A stretch of DNA of 11,904 bases, from the NCBI GenBank assembly GCA_031400715.1, contig JANNQK010000192.1:1-11904 (forward strand). Reading direction: 5' to 3'. Position 1 is the stretch's first letter; each line of letters opens with the position of its first letter. Positions 7,558-11,904 of the stretch are shown piece after piece. Below the pieces are notes generated by a model that saw only the letters and a list, made by a program, of their open reading frames with translations, was not told the DNA's origin and did not search any database. Source of the DNA: VFMC01 sp031400715. GTDB taxonomy: Bacteria; Actinomycetota; Acidimicrobiia; Acidimicrobiales; Ilumatobacteraceae. Both the position numbers and the translations under genes were made by a program.

Positions 7558-7641
7558 GTCGAAGTGGCGAAATAGGCAGACGCGCTAGCTTGAGGGGCTA
7601 GTGGGAGAAATCCCGTGGGGGTTCAAGTCCCCCCTTCGACA
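7558..7641 (+). tRNA. tRNA-Leu (anticodon GAG)
   Basis: This tRNA gene folds completely. The acceptor stem GTCGAAG (7558-7564) pairs with CTTCGAC (7634-7640), with discriminator A7641. The D-arm stem is GCG/CGC. The anticodon stem CTAGC/GCTAG encloses TTGAGGG with anticodon GAG at 7592-7594. A long class II variable arm (GGGA/TCCC) follows, as expected for leucine, and the T-arm is GGGGG TTCAAGT CCCCC (7617-7633). No CCA is encoded. It reads CUC and CUU codons. Its last 21 bases plus 3 downstream bases recur exactly at 8862-8885. Confidence 0.96.
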
Positions 7642-7644
7642 CGA
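7621..7644 (+). repeat. Att-like direct repeat, copy 1 (3' end of tRNA-Leu)
   Basis: This 24-bp stretch, from the last base of the T-stem 5' arm through the tRNA 3' end plus 3 nt, is identical to 8862-8885. Tyrosine-recombinase elements commonly use this part of a tRNA gene as attachment site and leave such a direct repeat at the far end of the insertion. Confidence 0.75.
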
Positions 7645-7647
7645 AGT

Positions 7648-7682
7648 AAGCCCAGGTCACAGACCTGGGCTTCACTCGTTTT
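7648..7682 (+). terminator. Terminator hairpin after tRNA-Leu
   Basis: AAGCCCAGGTC (7648-7658) and GACCTGGGCTT (7662-7672) form a perfect 11-bp stem with a 3-nt loop. A short T-run follows at 7679-7682. It starts 6 nt after the mature tRNA end. Confidence 0.75.
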
Positions 7683-7696
7683 CGGCCGTTAGTCAC

Positions 7697-7725
7697 CACG
7701 TGGTCACGTGGTCCGAGGACACGTG
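7697..7725 (+). repeat. Three CACGTG motifs in 29 bp
   Basis: CACGTG occurs at 7697, 7705 and 7720, the first inside the palindrome ACCACGTGGT. The cluster lies in the non-coding gap between the tRNA terminator and the antitoxin promoter. The function is unknown. It could be a protein-binding site, perhaps a leftover recombinase arm site. Confidence 0.4.
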
Positions 7726-7815
7726 GACCGATGCGCCGAGCGTCCGACCGCAGTGTGGCCCCGTCCGATGGCAGTCGGTGACAGCGCCATCTCCTTCAGT
7801 CAAGTGGTGACACAG

Positions 7816-7844
7816 ATGACATCCTGCTGGGTTACATGTAACAT
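7816..7844 (+). promoter_or_regulatory. Promoter and palindromic operator of the toxin-antitoxin operon
   Basis: ATGACA (7816-7821) and TAACAT (7839-7844) are separated by exactly 17 nt. The perfect 12-bp palindrome GTTACATGTAAC (7831-7842) overlaps the -10 box. The -10 box ends 7 nt before the antitoxin ATG, so the transcript is probably leaderless. A palindrome over the -10 fits autorepression by the antitoxin or by the MazE-MazF complex, which is the normal mode for this family. That regulation is inferred. Confidence 0.65.
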
Positions 7845-7851
7845 CGAGCTC

Positions 7852-8070
7852 ATGGTCCGCCGTCAATCATCGTCGCCCACCGCCATTCGCGTCCGCGCCC
7901 ACCGCCAACGACTCCGTGAACAGGGACTGCGACCGATTCAGATCTGGGTCCCCGACGTCAGATCCCCGCAGTTCGCCAAGCAGGCGCACCAACAGTCGCT
8001 CGCGGTCGCGTCGAGCCGACACGCGCCGGACGATCAGGCCTTCATCGACGCTTTGGCCGACGACGAGTGA
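7852..8070 (+). CDS. mazE: MazE-type antitoxin (DUF3018-like)
   Basis: This is the predicted antitoxin that neutralises the adjacent MazF-like RNase and probably represses its own operon. It has 72 residues from the ATG at 7852. The core IRVRAHRQRLREQGLRPIQIWVPDVRSPQFAKQA matches the DUF3018 antitoxin family, in which R(A/Y)RxRLRxQGLRPVQIWVPD is the hallmark. It continues with an Ala/Ser-rich stretch and the acidic tail DDQAFIDALADDE, which in relatives contacts the toxin. The frame is open further upstream, but the promoter and palindrome at 7816-7844 fix the start at 7852. The stop overlaps the toxin GTG by 4 nt (GTGA), so translation is likely coupled. Confidence 0.85.
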   Translation: MVRRQSSSPTAIRVRAHRQRLREQGLRPIQIWVPDVRSPQFAKQAHQQSLAVASSRHAPDDQAFIDALADDE

Positions 8071-8399
8071 ACCGAGGAGAAATCTGGACAGCTTCGGCTG
8101 GGAGCGGATACGTGGGCAAACCCCGACCTGTCGTGATCGTCCAGGACAACCGCTTCGACGCCACGGCCTCGGTGGCCATCTGCGCGTTCACGACCGATCC
8201 GACTGATGCACCGCTGATCCGACTGCTCGTCGAGGCCAACGAGGTGACCGGCATCCGCGAATCGAGTCGACTGATGGTCGACAAGATCACGACCATCCCC
8301 CGCTCGAAGCTGGGTGAACGCGTCGGCCAACTGAACGACGACGACATGATCCGGCTTTCGCGCGCGCTCGTCGTGTTCCTCGGACTCGCAGGGAACTGA
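8067..8399 (+). CDS. mazF: MazF/PemK-type endoribonuclease toxin
   Basis: This is the predicted sequence-specific mRNA interferase of a type II toxin-antitoxin pair, 110 aa, the usual size. Family motifs are the N-terminal RGEIW (3-7), GKPRPVVIVQ (17-26) with the conserved Arg20, the strand ending in CAFTTD (39-44) with candidate catalytic Thr42/43, and SSRLMVDKITTIPRSKLGERVG (67-87), the second half of the active-site region. The helix NDDDMIRLSRALVVFLGL closes the fold. The start is the GTG at 8067, overlapping the antitoxin stop. No separate Shine-Dalgarno is visible. All recognised motifs are present, so the toxin looks intact. Cleavage specificity cannot be predicted here. Confidence 0.92.
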   Translation: MNRGEIWTASAGSGYVGKPRPVVIVQDNRFDATASVAICAFTTDPTDAPLIRLLVEANEVTGIRESSRLMVDKITTIPRSKLGERVGQLNDDDMIRLSRALVVFLGLAGN

Positions 8400-8471
8400 C
8401 GACAGGCAGCGCATCGCGCTCCATGTCGCCCGACCGCTTCGGATTCCTCCGGCGGTGGCTGGCAAGGGCCG

Positions 8472-8699
8472 GGGCGCACGGCAGCCCTCCCCGACGAGAT
8501 GGTGTCGATGACGATGGATGCCTTGTTCGCTGGCCAGGGTGCGACCGCGCTCGAGAAGTACCGAGCGCGCCGATCCGACGCGGCCCCACACGAGATCGTC
8601 GGTGCCGTGGAGACCGACCGGATGTTCCGAGTGCCGGCGGTGCGTCTGGCCGATGCACAGACGGCGCACAACGCCAACGTGTGGATGTACCTCGTGAGC
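8472..8699 (+). pseudogene. Carboxylesterase type B fragment, + strand part
   Basis: Read on the + strand, this stretch encodes a piece of a type B carboxylesterase from the C-terminal third of the family: TAALPDEMVSMTMDALFAG, then EIVGAVETDRMFRVPAVRLADAQ and NVWMYLVS. In intact relatives this is followed by the GACHALELPFVF block holding the catalytic His. Here the similarity stops abruptly at about 8699, and that next block is found immediately downstream on the opposite strand. The catalytic Ser/Glu region and the N-terminal two-thirds are absent, so this is a dead remnant. Confidence 0.75.
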
Positions 8700-8861
8700 C
8701 GGAGACCCGGTGGCGACGAACTGTGCCCACGCCCGGTGCATCACATCGGCGAGGGCGGGCGGCGCATCCGGTCCGTTGAACCCGGCTGCCATGGCGCTTC
8801 CCAAGTTGTTGAAGACGTATGACAACTCGAGTGCGTGGCACGCACCGAAGGCTTGGCATGT
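8700..8861 (-). pseudogene. Carboxylesterase type B C-terminal fragment, inverted
   Basis: Read on the - strand, 8849 down to 8700 encodes FGACHALELSYVFNNLG, then DAPPALADVMHRAWAQFVATGSP. This is the carboxylesterase block with the catalytic His (GACHALEL) and the following helix. It is the direct continuation of the + strand fragment ending at 8699, so a segment of about 160 bp has been turned around. One end of the inversion is at about 8697-8702 and the other lies at or next to the 24-bp tRNA-derived repeat that begins at 8862. It is non-functional. Confidence 0.75.
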
Positions 8862-8885
8862 GTTCAAGTCCCCCCTTCGACACGA
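8862..8885 (+). repeat. Att-like direct repeat, copy 2
   Basis: This is an exact 24-bp copy of the tRNA-Leu 3' end at 7621-7644. No acceptor 5' half, D-arm or anticodon arm precedes it, so it is not a tRNA gene. It could be the distal attachment site of a tRNA-targeted element or the 3' stump of a second, destroyed tRNA-Leu gene. Confidence 0.75.
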
Positions 8886-8888
8886 CGA

Positions 8889-8912
8889 AACCCCGGCGAT
8901 AGGCCTGGGGTT
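8889..8912 (+). terminator. Hairpin following att-like repeat copy 2
   Basis: AACCCCGG (8889-8896) pairs with CTGGGGTT (8905-8912), giving an 8-bp stem that includes one G-U pair. It starts 3 nt after the 24-bp repeat, the same offset as the hairpin after the real tRNA gene, and it resembles that hairpin with paired base changes. It is probably an ancestral or donor tRNA terminator. No T-run follows. Confidence 0.5.
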
Positions 8913-8956
8913 CGGTCTCTTGGGCTGTCGGTCTGGCGCCCTGGCATCAGCTGCCG

Positions 8957-9087
8957 ATGCTCCCGGCGTCTGTCGAGGTCGTGGGACTGGCGTCGATGCG
9001 GGAGCGGGCTGCCGAGATCGGTGGATCCGTCGACATCACGTCGAAGGCAACGGGTCCATCGTGCATGCGATGCTGCCTCTCGGCTGA
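8957..9087 (+). pseudogene. Sensor histidine kinase C-terminal remnant, frameshifted
   Basis: The frame beginning at 8957 reads VVGLASMRERAAEIGGSVDITSK up to 9046. This is the G2-box region of the HATPase domain in NarL-system (HisKA_3 type) sensor kinases, where GLxSMRERAxxxGG is the hallmark. The family's last strand appears only in another frame, GNGSIVHAMLPLG (9046-9084), with a stop at 9085-9087. A frameshift at about 9046 therefore breaks it. Nothing of the upstream sensor or dimerisation domain is present. No response-regulator gene follows; 9088-9197 shows nothing that I recognise. Confidence 0.7.
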
Positions 9088-9197
9088 ACGGAGCGCTGCC
9101 GCGTCATCTTCTGTCACGTCGATCGGGAAGGCGGAGCGGCGAGGGTGATTGCGTTGGTAGCGTTGTGGTCGCTGAAGCCTCCACGGGCCGACGCCAC

Positions 9198-9229
9198 GAT
9201 CCCGGGCCGCTTGTAACGGTGCCGGGGTC
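9198..9229 (-). terminator. Hairpin at the end of the LacI-family gene
   Basis: GATCCCGG (9198-9205) pairs with CCGGGGTC (9222-9229) with one G-U pair. An inner GCCG/CGGT stem closes a 7-nt loop across a single bulged base. The hairpin overlaps the stop codon of the minus-strand regulator gene. No T-run follows, so termination efficiency is uncertain. Confidence 0.4.
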
Positions 9230-10295
9230 ACTTCGTCTTCTGACCGCGCAGGGGAGCGGTGCTGTCGCGGATGATCAGCTCGGCGGGCAGCACGATCCGT
9301 TTGGCTCGCGAGGTCGTGCCGGTCTTGGCACGTTCGAGCGCGGCGCGAAGCTCGAATGCTGCTGCTCGGCCTTTGGCGGCCACGTCTTGGCGAACGGTGG
9401 TGAGCGCAGGGCGCATGCGACAGGCGAGCGGGTTGTCGTCGAATCCAACCACCGACAGATCCGTCGGAACGACCAGGCCGCGCTCGTGCGCCACCTGCAC
9501 CGCGCCGTAGGCCATCGAGTCCGAGAAGCACAGGATCGCCGTCGGCCGGTCGGTCAGGTCGAGGAGGATCTCGGCACCGACCCGGCCGGTGGACTCGCTC
9601 GGGAGGTTCTGCTGCACCACCACCGGCTGCACACCCGCCGCGGTGAGGCCGTCGAGCCAGCCGAGCATGCGTTGACGGCTGACGTGTGCGGTGGCGTCGA
9701 CGATCGGCTGGTCGATGAGTCCGGTTCTGCCGCCGTAGCAGGAGGTGATGATGCCCACTCGACGATGGCCCAGTTCGACGAGGTGTTGCGCTGCTGCCCG
9801 GGCACCCGTCCGATCGTCGACGTTGATGCTCGCGAAGCCCGCGACCGGGGTCTGGTCGACGTACACCAGAGGAAGTTTGCGGCGGCGTAGCCAGTCGATG
9901 GCAGCGGAGTCGTTGTTGCACGAATACACGAGCGCGCCGTCCATCGGAACGTCGCGCGCGGCGACATGGCCAGATGACGTCGACGAGAGCAGTGTGAGGG
10001 CCAGGCCGCTCGTTTCGAGCTCGCTGGCGACGGCACCGAAGAACAACGCTGCCACCTCGTCGGTGAACGCGTACTGCAGGTTGTCGGTGAGCAGCACTCC
10101 GACCGCCCCGGTGGTGCCCAACGCGAGTGCCCGCGCTGCCGGATCCGGCCCGGCGTAGCCGAGCTCGTCGGCGACCTCGAGGATCCGTCGGCGCAGATCG
10201 GTCGACAACTGGTCCGGCTTGGAGAACGCGTTCGACACGGTCATCCGGCTCACGCCGACACGATCGGCGACAGTCTGGAGCGTCACTCTCGGCAC
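9228..10295 (-). CDS. LacI-family transcriptional regulator
   Basis: This is a ligand-responsive DNA-binding repressor or activator, 355 aa. The N-terminal LacI helix-turn-helix is VTLQTVADRVGVSRMTVSNAFS (4-25), followed by the third helix and the LGY hinge start (45-47). The periplasmic-binding-protein-like effector domain starts at GAVGVLLTD (63-71). Further family markers are ASINVDDRTGARAAAQHLVELGHRRVG (155-181), AILCFSDSMAYGAVQ (253-267) and LSVVGFDDNPLACRMRPALTTV (280-301). The GTG at 10295 places the HTH at the normal distance from the N-terminus. No obvious Shine-Dalgarno precedes it. The neighbours give no sugar-catabolic context, so its ligand and targets are unknown. A 9-bp tandem repeat lies 93-137 bp upstream. 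Confidence 0.93.
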   Translation of the reverse strand: MPRVTLQTVADRVGVSRMTVSNAFSKPDQLSTDLRRRILEVADELGYAGPDPAARALALGTTGAVGVLLTDNLQYAFTDEVAALFFGAVASELETSGLALTLLSSTSSGHVAARDVPMDGALVYSCNNDSAAIDWLRRRKLPLVYVDQTPVAGFASINVDDRTGARAAAQHLVELGHRRVGIITSCYGGRTGLIDQPIVDATAHVSRQRMLGWLDGLTAAGVQPVVVQQNLPSESTGRVGAEILLDLTDRPTAILCFSDSMAYGAVQVAHERGLVVPTDLSVVGFDDNPLACRMRPALTTVRQDVAAKGRAAAFELRAALERAKTGTTSRAKRIVLPAELIIRDSTAPLRGQKTK

Positions 10296-10387
10296 GTACC
10301 GATTCTTGCCGGTGCCGAGAGGCCGCGCCGACCGAAGCGTCGAACTCGTGCTCGTCGATTCGTCGGCTGGGCGTGTCCGGCGTACGA

Positions 10388-10432
10388 GACGTCCGGGACG
10401 TCCGGGACGTCCGAGTCATCCGAGTCGTCCGA
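10388..10432. repeat. Five-unit 9-bp tandem repeat upstream of the LacI-family gene
   Basis: Consecutive 9-mers read GACGTCCGG, GACGTCCGG, GACGTCCGA, GTCATCCGA and GTCGTCCGA. The first three contain the palindrome GACGTC at exact 9-bp spacing. The array lies between the small minus-strand gene and the regulator. It could be a simple slippage-prone repeat or a row of protein-binding sites. Confidence 0.7.
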
Positions 10433-10446
10433 GACGCTGCAGTGGT

Positions 10447-10671
10447 TCAGGACGCCGGGCGCCCCGCGCCAGCCGGCGCCGGAGCGCTCGTCTCGAGGGG
10501 GAGCGACGAGTGCACCCGGACACCGGCCCGGCGGATCGAGGCGCCGACGCGCCGCAGGCGACGTCGACGCTCGGTGACGGGGAGCACGGGGGCGCCGGGG
10601 AGTGCGCTGAAGGCGATGCCATCGCGAGGGGTGGGGGTAAACATCTCGGTGAGGACGTGCATCGGGGTCAT
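10447..10671 (-). CDS. Small hypothetical protein behind an operator-covered promoter
   Basis: The 74-residue product is not recognised. The N-terminal half (MTPMHVLTEMFTPTPRDG to ALPGAPVLPV) is moderately hydrophobic and Pro-rich. It is followed by a strongly basic stretch (RRRRLRRVGASIRR, about 35-48) and an Ala/Pro-rich tail. There is no signal peptide or clear membrane helix. Evidence that it is a real gene comes from outside the protein: AGGAG 7 nt before the ATG, a -10 TACTAT about 35 nt upstream of the start codon, and two palindromic operators over that promoter. A remnant or a small regulator-controlled protein are both possible. It points towards the LacI-family gene, but 151 nt separate them. 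Confidence 0.5.
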   Translation of the reverse strand: MTPMHVLTEMFTPTPRDGIAFSALPGAPVLPVTERRRRLRRVGASIRRAGVRVHSSLPLETSAPAPAGAGRPAS

Positions 10672-10678
10672 GTGGGCT

Positions 10679-10683
10679 CTCCT
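10679..10683 (-). promoter_or_regulatory. Ribosome binding site of the small hypothetical gene
   Basis: On the minus strand AGGAG lies 7 nt before the ATG at 10671. It supports translation of the small gene and its start. Confidence 0.6.
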
Positions 10684-10692
10684 GGGCTCAAG

Positions 10693-10735
10693 GAACTGTA
10701 CCGGTATAGTACCTGAGAGAACTGTACCGGTACAG
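10693..10735 (-). promoter_or_regulatory. Twin palindromic operators over a minus-strand promoter
   Basis: GAACTGTACCGGTATAG (10693-10709) and GAACTGTACCGGTACAG (10719-10735) are direct repeats 26 bp apart. The second contains the perfect 14-bp palindrome CTGTACCGGTACAG and the first has a single mismatch in it. On the minus strand the -10 TACTAT (10711-10706) lies at the edge of the first palindrome, and TGTACC (10734-10729) lies 17 nt further upstream as a possible -35 within the second. Palindromes of this kind built into the promoter are typical of TetR/AcrR-family repression, but no TetR gene is in the window. Confidence 0.7.
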
Positions 10736-10780
10736 CAATCATCCGCGTGACTTGTGACTCGTCGGTCGAGGGTGCGGCCC

Positions 10781-10786
10781 TACGCT
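10781..10786 (+). promoter_or_regulatory. Candidate -10 box of a leaderless coaE transcript
   Basis: TACGCT fits TANNNT and ends 7 nt before the coaE GTG at 10794. No Shine-Dalgarno lies between them. The arrangement matches those before secG and the antitoxin gene. No good -35 was found. Confidence 0.5.
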
Positions 10787-10793
10787 CGAACGC

Positions 10794-11408
10794 GTGCTGA
10801 TCATCGGACTCACGGGTGGTATCGGATCTGGCAAGTCGACGGTGTCGCGCCTGTTGGCCGAGCGTGGTGCGCACGTGGTCGACGTCGATGCTCTGGGGCG
10901 GCTCGTCATCGCGCCCGGCGGTCGCGCCGAGGCGGCCGTGCGGGCCGAGTTCGGATCGGATGTCGTCGATGTCGACGGGCACGTGGATCGCGCCGCGCTC
11001 GCACGCGCAGTGTTCGGCCGACCGGAGCAGTTGGCTCGGCTGACGGCGATCAGCCACCCCGCGATCAACGCCGAGCTGGCAGACCGGCTCGACGAGTTGC
11101 CTGCCGACTCCATCGTCGTCCTCGACATGGCGATCCTGGTGGAGAGCTCGCTCGGACGTGGCGATCCCGATCACTCGTACGCGAAGGTGATCGTGGTCAA
11201 GGCGCCGGCGGAGCTGCGCGTGCACCGAGCTGTGGGGCGGGGGATGGCCGAAGCGGACGTCAGGGCGCGCATCGCATCGCAAGCCAGCGATGAACAGAGG
11301 AGGGCGGTCGCCGACGCGGTCGTCGTGAACGACGGCGACATGGAGCTGCTGTCGGCGCGAGTGGGCGACCTGTGGACGACGGTCCTCGGCTGGGCGACCG
11401 AGGCCTGA
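10794..11408 (+). CDS. coaE: Dephospho-CoA kinase
   Basis: CoaE phosphorylates dephospho-CoA on the 3'-hydroxyl of the ribose, the last step of coenzyme A synthesis in the cytosol. The product has 204 residues, the usual length of the single-domain enzyme. It starts with the P-loop LIIGLTGGIGSGKST (2-16), followed by the family VVDVDALGR (28-36). Further landmarks are VDRAALARAVFGRPEQLARLTAISHPAI (64-91), the strand IVVLDMAILVES (107-118) and RIASQASDEQRRAVADAVVVNDG (159-181), close to the CoaE consensus. The GTG at 10794 leaves one residue before the P-loop strand and sits 7 nt after a TANNNT box. It converges on the DUF4234 gene. Confidence 0.95.
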   Translation: MLIIGLTGGIGSGKSTVSRLLAERGAHVVDVDALGRLVIAPGGRAEAAVRAEFGSDVVDVDGHVDRAALARAVFGRPEQLARLTAISHPAINAELADRLDELPADSIVVLDMAILVESSLGRGDPDHSYAKVIVVKAPAELRVHRAVGRGMAEADVRARIASQASDEQRRAVADAVVVNDGDMELLSARVGDLWTTVLGWATEA

Positions 11409-11426
11409 CCGCACCGCTCGGTCAGG
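11404..11426. terminator. Hairpin between convergent coaE and DUF4234 genes
   Basis: CCTGACCG (11404-11411) pairs with CGGTCAGG (11419-11426), an 8-bp stem with a 7-nt loop overlapping the coaE stop. A second small inverted repeat, TCAGG/CCTGA, follows at 11436-11448. In this short convergent gap they may act as a two-way terminator, but there is no T-run. Confidence 0.4.
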
Positions 11427-11449
11427 GGCGCGAGGTCAGGAACCCTGAG

Positions 11450-11904
11450 TCAGAGGCTGGGATCGTTGGTCTGGCCGTGGGCTGTCCAGTAGTCGTTGAG
11501 CGCGTTCTGGATGGTGACGTACCACACGATGTTGCCGATGATCGGCAGCAGGAACCACAGACCCCAGATAGTGGTGATCGGCGGCTCTCGGCCCTCGTCT
11601 CGGTACATCTGCTCGACCTCGCCCGCGAGCAGGAACATGGTGACGGGCGAGATGAACAGGGTGATCAACAGGTAGCCGACGCCGCCGATCCCCTGGCGAC
11701 GGTATCGCTGCATCTCATCTCCGGTCTGGTACGACCAGACCACGGTCCAGACGCCACAGGTGACCACCGAGAGCAGGATGACCAGGCCGACCGCTCGTCG
11801 CTTCCCGAGCGGGCCCCCCGACATGACCGGTTGCGCGTACCCGCCGAAAGGCACGCCCGGGGGAGGGGGAGGCGGCGATGAGTACGGCGGAGGCGGCGGG
11901 GGAG
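11450..11904 (-). CDS. DUF4234 membrane protein (5' end outside window)
   Basis: This is an integral membrane protein of unknown function in the DUF4234 family. After a GTG at 11854 the product has GKRRAVGLVILLSVVTCGVWTVVWSYQTGDEMQRYRRQG (17-55), which matches the family core. Three membrane helices lie at about 21-41, 58-77 and 94-114. The frame stays open from 11855 to the window edge and encodes an almost pure proline tract with a Tyr-Ser-Ser interruption and a Gly at its end. That is the cytoplasmic Pro-rich tail commonly seen at the N-terminus of these proteins, so the true start probably lies beyond 11904 and the GTG at 11854 is internal. The role is unknown. Confidence 0.8.
   Translation of the reverse strand, partial: PPPPPPYSSPPPPPPGVPFGGYAQPVMSGGPLGKRRAVGLVILLSVVTCGVWTVVWSYQTGDEMQRYRRQGIGGVGYLLITLFISPVTMFLLAGEVEQMYRDEGREPPITTIWGLWFLLPIIGNIVWYVTIQNALNDYWTAHGQTNDPSL

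Noticed and set aside
8034..8867. One 277-residue minus-strand protein containing the esterase block
   Set aside because: Only its first 56 or so residues resemble an esterase. The rest runs antisense through the other esterase fragment and the toxin gene.
8947..10419. Minus-strand open frame of 490 codons over the LacI-family region
   Set aside because: It lies in another frame of the same strand as the LacI-family gene and has an Arg/Pro/Ser-rich shadow composition; only the 355-residue frame shows family motifs.
10388..10432. CRISPR array
   Set aside because: The units are 9 bp, directly adjacent and without spacers; no cas genes are present.

Overview
The window is high-GC bacterial DNA with strong Actinobacteria character: a pgk-tpiA-secG gene neighbourhood, GTG and TTG starts, Thr/Glu/Ala/Pro-rich lipoprotein linkers, a tRNA without an encoded CCA, and TANNNT -10 boxes placed 7-8 nt before start codons. 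The protein styles look most like the Acidimicrobiia (Ilumatobacter-type) to me. That is an inference from memory, not a search result.

Layout. (1) 1-1093: the 3' end of pgk, overlapping a complete tpiA (lower glycolysis). (2) 1341-7161: a five-gene Opp/Dpp-type ABC importer operon on the + strand (lipoprotein binding protein, two permeases, two ATPases). A 16-bp stem-loop lies between the binding-protein gene and the first permease, and the last four genes overlap or abut. The binding protein appears to be circularly permuted: the segment that normally begins the mature protein lies at its C-terminus. (3) 7246-7682: secG, then tRNA-Leu(GAG) with a terminator hairpin. (4) 7621-8885: a 1.2-kb accessory interval bounded by a perfect 24-bp direct repeat of the tRNA 3' end. 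It holds a MazE/MazF-type toxin-antitoxin pair with its own promoter and palindromic operator, and a broken carboxylesterase whose last part is inverted. No integrase is present, so it looks like the remnant of a tRNA-targeted element. (5) 8886-9227: a frameshifted C-terminal scrap of a sensor histidine kinase and a hairpin. (6) 9228-10295 (-): a LacI-family regulator. Upstream of it are a 9-bp tandem repeat and a small unrecognised gene (10447-10671, -) behind a promoter covered by two near-identical palindromic operators. (7) 10794-11408: coaE, probably leaderless. (8) 11450-11904 (-): a DUF4234 membrane protein converging on coaE and running off the right edge.

How the parts work together: pgk/tpiA, secG and coaE are housekeeping genes. 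The importer operon sits where other actinobacteria often have tpiA directly followed by secG. The toxin-antitoxin pair may be what has kept the tRNA-bounded remnant in place. The best novelty candidates are the permuted binding protein, the tRNA-bounded remnant with its inverted pseudogene, and the twin-operator promoter driving an orphan small protein.
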